A stretch of DNA of 8,659 nucleotides from the NCBI GenBank assembly GCA_910577445.1, contig CAJTMZ010000133.1, positions 1 through 8,659 on the forward strand. Direction: 5' to 3'. Positions 5,662-8,659 of this stretch are shown here, one piece after another. The number at the start of each line of letters is the position of its first letter. Position 1 is the stretch's first letter. The notes beneath the pieces were generated by a model. The model worked only from the letters and a program-made list of their open reading frames with translations. It did not search any database and was not told the DNA's origin. The position numbers were made by a program, and so were the translations under genes. This DNA is from an uncultured Lachnospiraceae bacterium (lineage in GTDB: Bacteria > Bacillota > Clostridia > Lachnospirales > Lachnospiraceae).

Positions 5662-5690
5662 TTGATAAAGCCGAAGCAATGTGATAAGAT
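5662..5690 (+). promoter_or_regulatory. Predicted extended -10 promoter for the second ABC exporter operon
   Basis: TTGATA (5662-5667) and TAAGAT (5685-5690) each match five of six consensus bases and are exactly 17 bases apart. TGA at 5682-5684 provides an extended -10 TGn. The predicted start is near 5697, leaving a leader of about 52 bases before ATG 5749. This is the best-scoring promoter in the window by eye. The rest of the 5591-5748 gap shows no gene, no strong terminator and no recognisable riboswitch. Confidence 0.65.
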
Positions 5691-5748
5691 GAAAAGGCAG
5701 AACCAACTTGGAAAGATATGAAAGTATAACTACCAGGAGGAAGTAAGA

Positions 5749-6537
5749 ATGATTATGATGGAGCATGTGTGCAAATCATACAGGATTGCAAAGAGAAACG
5801 CGGGTTTCCGGGAGGCGTGCAAATCGCTTTTTTTCCGGGAATACGAAGTGGCCACTGCCTTAAGCGACGTCAGCTTTACCATAGGCGACGGGGAGATGGT
5901 GGGCTACATCGGCCCCAACGGAGCGGGGAAAAGCTCCACAATCAAAATTCTAAGCGGAATATTGACGCCGGACAGCGGAAGGGTGCTTGTGGACGGAAGG
6001 ATTCCCTACAGGGACAGAATAGAACACGTCAGGCAAATCGGCGTGGTGTTCGGGCAGCGTTCCCAGCTATGGTGGGATGTTCCGGTCATTGATTCTTTTG
6101 AACTGCTGAAAGATATTTATTCCATTCCCAAATCCGGGTACAGACAGAATCTGGAAGAGCTGACGCAGCTCTTAAATCTGGAGGAGCTTTTGCGCACGCC
6201 TGCAAGGCAGTTGTCACTGGGCCAGAGAATGCGGTGCGAAATTGCGGCCTCCCTTCTGCACGGACCGAAGCTTCTGTTTCTGGACGAGCCTACAATCGGG
6301 CTGGACGCGGTTTCCAAGCTTGCGGTGCGCGATTTCATTTTAAAACTGAATAAGCTTCACGGCGTAACCGTGATTCTGACGACCCATGACATGCAGGATA
6401 TCGAGGCCCTTGCCAGCAGAATCATTCTGATTGGAAAGGGACGGATTTTGATGGACGGGAACCTGTCGGATATCAAAAAGGGAAACGCCGATATTGACGA
6501 GACGGTGGCGGAGCTGTACCGCTCCTACAACATTTAG
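5749..6537 (+). CDS. ABC transporter ATP-binding protein (COG4586-like)
   Basis: This 262-residue cytosolic ATPase has Walker A GPNGAGKS (55-62), Q-loop Q103 in VVFGQRSQLWWD, signature LSLGQ (155-159), Walker B LLFLDE (175-180), D-loop IGLD ending at 186, and switch histidine H213 in TTHDMQD. An insertion-rich N-terminal stretch (NAGFREACKSLFFREYEVA, 17-35) before the core strand and the GQRSQLWWD Q-loop are characteristic of the COG4586 group, which works with two dissimilar permeases of the COG4587 and COG3694 types. Both follow immediately. All catalytic residues are intact. The start is ATG 5749, eight bases after AGGAGG (5735-5740). The gap to the first permease is 12 bases. Members of this group are exporters of mostly unknown substrate. 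Confidence 0.9.
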   Translation: MIMMEHVCKSYRIAKRNAGFREACKSLFFREYEVATALSDVSFTIGDGEMVGYIGPNGAGKSSTIKILSGILTPDSGRVLVDGRIPYRDRIEHVRQIGVVFGQRSQLWWDVPVIDSFELLKDIYSIPKSGYRQNLEELTQLLNLEELLRTPARQLSLGQRMRCEIAASLLHGPKLLFLDEPTIGLDAVSKLAVRDFILKLNKLHGVTVILTTHDMQDIEALASRIILIGKGRILMDGNLSDIKKGNADIDETVAELYRSYNI

Positions 6538-6549
6538 GGAGGGACGGCT

Positions 6550-7350
6550 ATGAAATATCTTTCTTTTTTCCGAATGCGGTTTGCCGTCGGGCTGCAGTAC
6601 CGCATAGCGGCTCTGGCGGGAGCCGTCACACAGTTTGCCTGGGGGTTTATGGAAATTATGATATTTAAAGCCTTCTACCGGGCGGACGCCTCTTCCTTTC
6701 CCATGAGCTTTCAGGCTGCCGTCTCTTACGTCTGGCTGCAGCAGGCGTTTCTGGCCCTTTTTGCGGCGTGGATGATGGAGAATGAGATTTTTGACACGAT
6801 TGTAAGCGGCAACGTGGCTTATGAACTGTGCCGGCCGGTGGGGATTTACGATATGTGGTTTGCAAGGAACATTGCCGGACGGCTTTCAAGGGCGGTGCTT
6901 CGGTGCTTTCCCATTCTGGCAATCGCCGTATTTTTGCCAGAGCCCTACGGGATTGCGCCTCCGGCGTCCCCGGCGTGCTTTGCGCTGTTTTTGCTCACCG
7001 CGGCTTTGGGGCTTTTGATGACGGTGTCTTTTTGTATGCTTGTCTATGTGCTGTCCTTTTTTACCATATCGCCTGCGGGACTCCGCATCCTGTTTGTGTC
7101 GGGAACGGAATTTCTGGCGGGCGGGGTGATTCCGCTTCCCTTTTTTCCCGATAAGGTGCGGTTTTTCATGGAGCTTCTTCCCTTTGCCGGTATGCAGAAC
7201 GTGGCGCTGCGCGTCTACAGCGGCAGCATGAGCGCAGGCGAGATAAAGCGGGCGGTGCTTTTGCAGTTGTTCTGGCTTGTGGCGGTTACCGGGCTGGGAA
7301 AGGCGCTGTGCCGTCTCGCGGAAAAGAAAATTACGGTGCAGGGAGGGTAA
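6550..7350 (+). CDS. ABC-2 family transporter permease (COG4587-like)
   Basis: This 266-residue inner-membrane subunit has about six hydrophobic stretches (near 18-42, 57-75, 110-127, 137-167, 170-192 and 235-255). The cytoplasmic segment ENEIFDTIVSGNVAYELCRP followed by an amphipathic region before the third helix matches the (G-x-x-x-y-E-L-x-R-P) pattern shared by this permease family. It would form a heterodimer with the next gene product, driven by the COG4586-like ATPase just upstream. ATG 6550 is preceded by GGGAGGG six bases away. The gene is GC-rich in its middle. A 14-base gap separates it from the second permease. Confidence 0.83.
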   Translation: MKYLSFFRMRFAVGLQYRIAALAGAVTQFAWGFMEIMIFKAFYRADASSFPMSFQAAVSYVWLQQAFLALFAAWMMENEIFDTIVSGNVAYELCRPVGIYDMWFARNIAGRLSRAVLRCFPILAIAVFLPEPYGIAPPASPACFALFLLTAALGLLMTVSFCMLVYVLSFFTISPAGLRILFVSGTEFLAGGVIPLPFFPDKVRFFMELLPFAGMQNVALRVYSGSMSAGEIKRAVLLQLFWLVAVTGLGKALCRLAEKKITVQGG

Positions 7351-7364
7351 GACGGGGATTGAAG

Positions 7365-8162
7365 ATGAAAAATGACTGTTCTTTTATAAAGCTCTATTGG
7401 CATTATGTGTCCATTAACGTGCGGTCCATGATGCAGTACAAGACCTCCTTTTTTCTGTCGGTGACGGGACAGTTTTTTGTGTCCTTCAACGTGTTTCTTG
7501 GCATTTATTTCATGTTCAGGAGGTTCCCGGAGGTGGACGGGTTTACCTACAGCGAGGTTCTTTTGTGCTACGGCGTGGTCTTGCTGGAATACTCCCTTGC
7601 GGAAATGTTTGCAAGGGGATTTGACATGTTTCCCGGAATGGTGAGAGGGGGAGAATTTGACCGGGTGCTGGTGCGGCCCCGGGGAGAAATCCTGCAGGTG
7701 CTTGGCAGCAAATTTGAACTGACAAGAATCGGGCGTATGATTCAGGCGCTTTTTATGTTTGTCTATGGGATTGTGAAAAGCGACGTGACATGGACTTTTC
7801 CAAGGGCGCTTACCGTAATCTTTATGCTGGCCGGCGGTACTGCGGTTTTTAGCGGACTTTTTTTAATCTATGCGGGAATATGCTTTTTTACGCTGGACGG
7901 GCTGGAATTTATGAACGTGTTTACCGACGGGGCCAAAGAGTTCGGCAAGTATCCCGTGGGGATTTACGGGGAAAAGATGCTTTTGTTTGCCACCTTTATC
8001 GTGCCCTATGCGCTGGTTCAGTATTATCCTCTGCTTTTTCTTCTGGGACGGCGGAATTCTTTGTTTTACATGGTTCTGCCCCTGCTTGCCGGAGCGTTTC
8101 TTTTTCCGGCCATGGGCCTGTGGAAGTTTGGCGTGAGGCATTACCAGTCCAGCGGGTCGTAA
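7365..8162 (+). CDS. ABC-2 family transporter permease (COG3694/DUF990-like)
   Basis: This 265-residue inner-membrane protein is the second half of the predicted permease heterodimer. An N-terminal amphipathic segment (FIKLYWHYVSINVRSMMQYKTS) precedes helix 1 at about 27-50. The hallmark GGEFDRVLVRPRGEILQVLG at about 100-119 is the (G-x-(L/F)-D-x-x-L-x-R-P) motif of this family. Further hydrophobic stretches lie near 60-75, 125-140, 145-175, 205-228 and 233-252. The start at ATG 7365 is preceded by a modest GGGGA site; TTG 7359 with GGGAGGG (7341-7347) is an alternative. The product ends with a short polar tail after GVRHYQSS. No terminator is evident after the stop. Confidence 0.85.
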   Translation: MKNDCSFIKLYWHYVSINVRSMMQYKTSFFLSVTGQFFVSFNVFLGIYFMFRRFPEVDGFTYSEVLLCYGVVLLEYSLAEMFARGFDMFPGMVRGGEFDRVLVRPRGEILQVLGSKFELTRIGRMIQALFMFVYGIVKSDVTWTFPRALTVIFMLAGGTAVFSGLFLIYAGICFFTLDGLEFMNVFTDGAKEFGKYPVGIYGEKMLLFATFIVPYALVQYYPLLFLLGRRNSLFYMVLPLLAGAFLFPAMGLWKFGVRHYQSSGS

Positions 8163-8192
8163 ACGGCAGGTTTTTATGCTCGTCTGGACGTA

Positions 8193-8198
8193 TATAAT
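8193..8198 (+). promoter_or_regulatory. Possible -10 element upstream of the response regulator
   Basis: A perfect TATAAT lies 40 bases upstream of the predicted TTG start, in the 75-base gap between the second permease and the response regulator. The upstream hexamer at 16-17 bases is only a T-run, so no real -35 is visible and activation by a regulator would be needed. The box lies in an AT-rich run, which lowers confidence. Confidence 0.35.
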
Positions 8199-8237
8199 TA
8201 TACGGATAGAGATTAGAGAAAGAATGGGGTGAACACA

Positions 8238-8659
8238 TTGGTACGGATAGCGATATGTGACGACGATAAGGAAGCTGTCAAATCCCATGGGGATATTGTG
8301 AAAGACTGTCTGCGCGCTTGCGGAATAGGTTATGAGATTGCAACTTATACACAAAGCAGCAATCTTCTTTTTGATATTACAGACGACAATTTTTTCTATG
8401 ATTTGATTTTGCTTGATATAGAAATGCCTGGAATGACAGGCATGGAATTATCTGAAAAGCTCAAACCTCATTTACCAAATGTAAAGATTATTTTTATCAC
8501 GTCGCATATTGAATATGCGATTGACGCTTTTGAGCTTTCTATTTTCCGTTATGTGCCAAAAAGCGACCTGAGTAATCGTCTGGCGTCCGCTGTGGTAGAC
8601 GCTGCAAAACTGATTGAGTTAGAGGCTGGAAAGGAGTATATCATTCAAGCTGCCGGACG
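8238..8659 (+). CDS. LytR/AgrA-type response regulator, receiver domain (3' end outside window)
   Basis: One hundred and forty codons are visible and the frame is open to the right edge. The receiver domain is complete at its key sites: acidic D8-D10 after MVRIAIC, phospho-acceptor D60 in LILLDIEMPGMTG, T88 in IIFITSH, and K108 in YVPK. The YAIDAFELSIFRYVPK pattern is typical of receivers attached to a LytTR DNA-binding domain, and the segment GKEYIIQAAG at the edge looks like the linker into that domain, which lies outside the window. A sensor kinase gene would be expected downstream. The start is taken as TTG 8238, five bases after GGGGTGA (8226-8232); GTG 8229 is possible but poorly supported. 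By hand count, 8281-8640 is about 39% G+C, well below the transporter genes before it. Confidence 0.85.
   Translation, partial: MVRIAICDDDKEAVKSHGDIVKDCLRACGIGYEIATYTQSSNLLFDITDDNFFYDLILLDIEMPGMTGMELSEKLKPHLPNVKIIFITSHIEYAIDAFELSIFRYVPKSDLSNRLASAVVDAAKLIELEAGKEYIIQAAG

Noticed and set aside
8147..8189. GTCCAG...CTGGAC pair after the second permease as a terminator
   Set aside because: The arms are six bases with a 31-base loop and no following T-run.
8193..8202. TATAATTATA palindrome as an operator
   Set aside because: A pure A/T 10-mer palindrome overlapping a -10 box is expected by chance in an AT-rich gap.
7863..8354. Antisense open frame of 163 codons spanning the second permease end and the response regulator start
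   Set aside because: It crosses two well-supported genes on the other strand, has no recognisable domain, and has no convincing ribosome site.

Overview
The window looks like chromosomal or integrated DNA from an anaerobic Clostridia-type Firmicute, most likely a gut Lachnospiraceae-like organism. The evidence is strong AGGAGG-type ribosome binding sites, frequent GTG/TTG starts, sigma-A-like promoters, an oxygen-sensitive radical SAM enzyme, and paired LytTR/DUF3021 genes. The taxonomic call is inference.

Left part (1-1216). The first 80 bases hold the start of a leftward gene of unknown function. A transcription terminator for leftward transcription lies at 174-210. Next is a leftward MATE efflux gene (273-1127) that loses family similarity abruptly after about residue 276. 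About a third of the transporter is missing, so it is probably a broken gene cut by an insertion or deletion. It diverges from a Crp/Fnr-type regulator gene. The 89-base gap between them contains a perfect 20-bp palindrome (1184-1203), the obvious candidate operator. Its centre sits close to -42 relative to the predicted MATE promoter.

Middle part (1217-5590), all rightward. The Crp/Fnr regulator is followed 25 bases later by a radical SAM/SPASM enzyme that matches anaerobic sulfatase-maturating enzymes residue for residue at the cluster ligands. No sulfatase is present in the window. A tight four-gene unit follows: a small LytTR DNA-binding protein, a four-TM DUF3021 membrane protein, an ABC ATPase and an ABC-2 permease. 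This is the LytTR plus membrane-inhibitor arrangement with an exporter attached.

Right part (5591-8659). A 158-base gap with a good extended -10 promoter leads into a second exporter of one ATPase and two different ABC-2 family permeases (COG4586/COG4587/COG3694 type). After a 75-base gap an AgrA/LytR-type response regulator begins and runs off the end of the window. It is clearly more AT-rich than the genes before it.

Taken together this is an export and signalling locus: one drug/toxin efflux gene (now truncated), two ABC-2 exporters, and three regulators of two families. No substrate can be named from the sequence. I see no CRISPR array, tRNA, rRNA or transposase gene.
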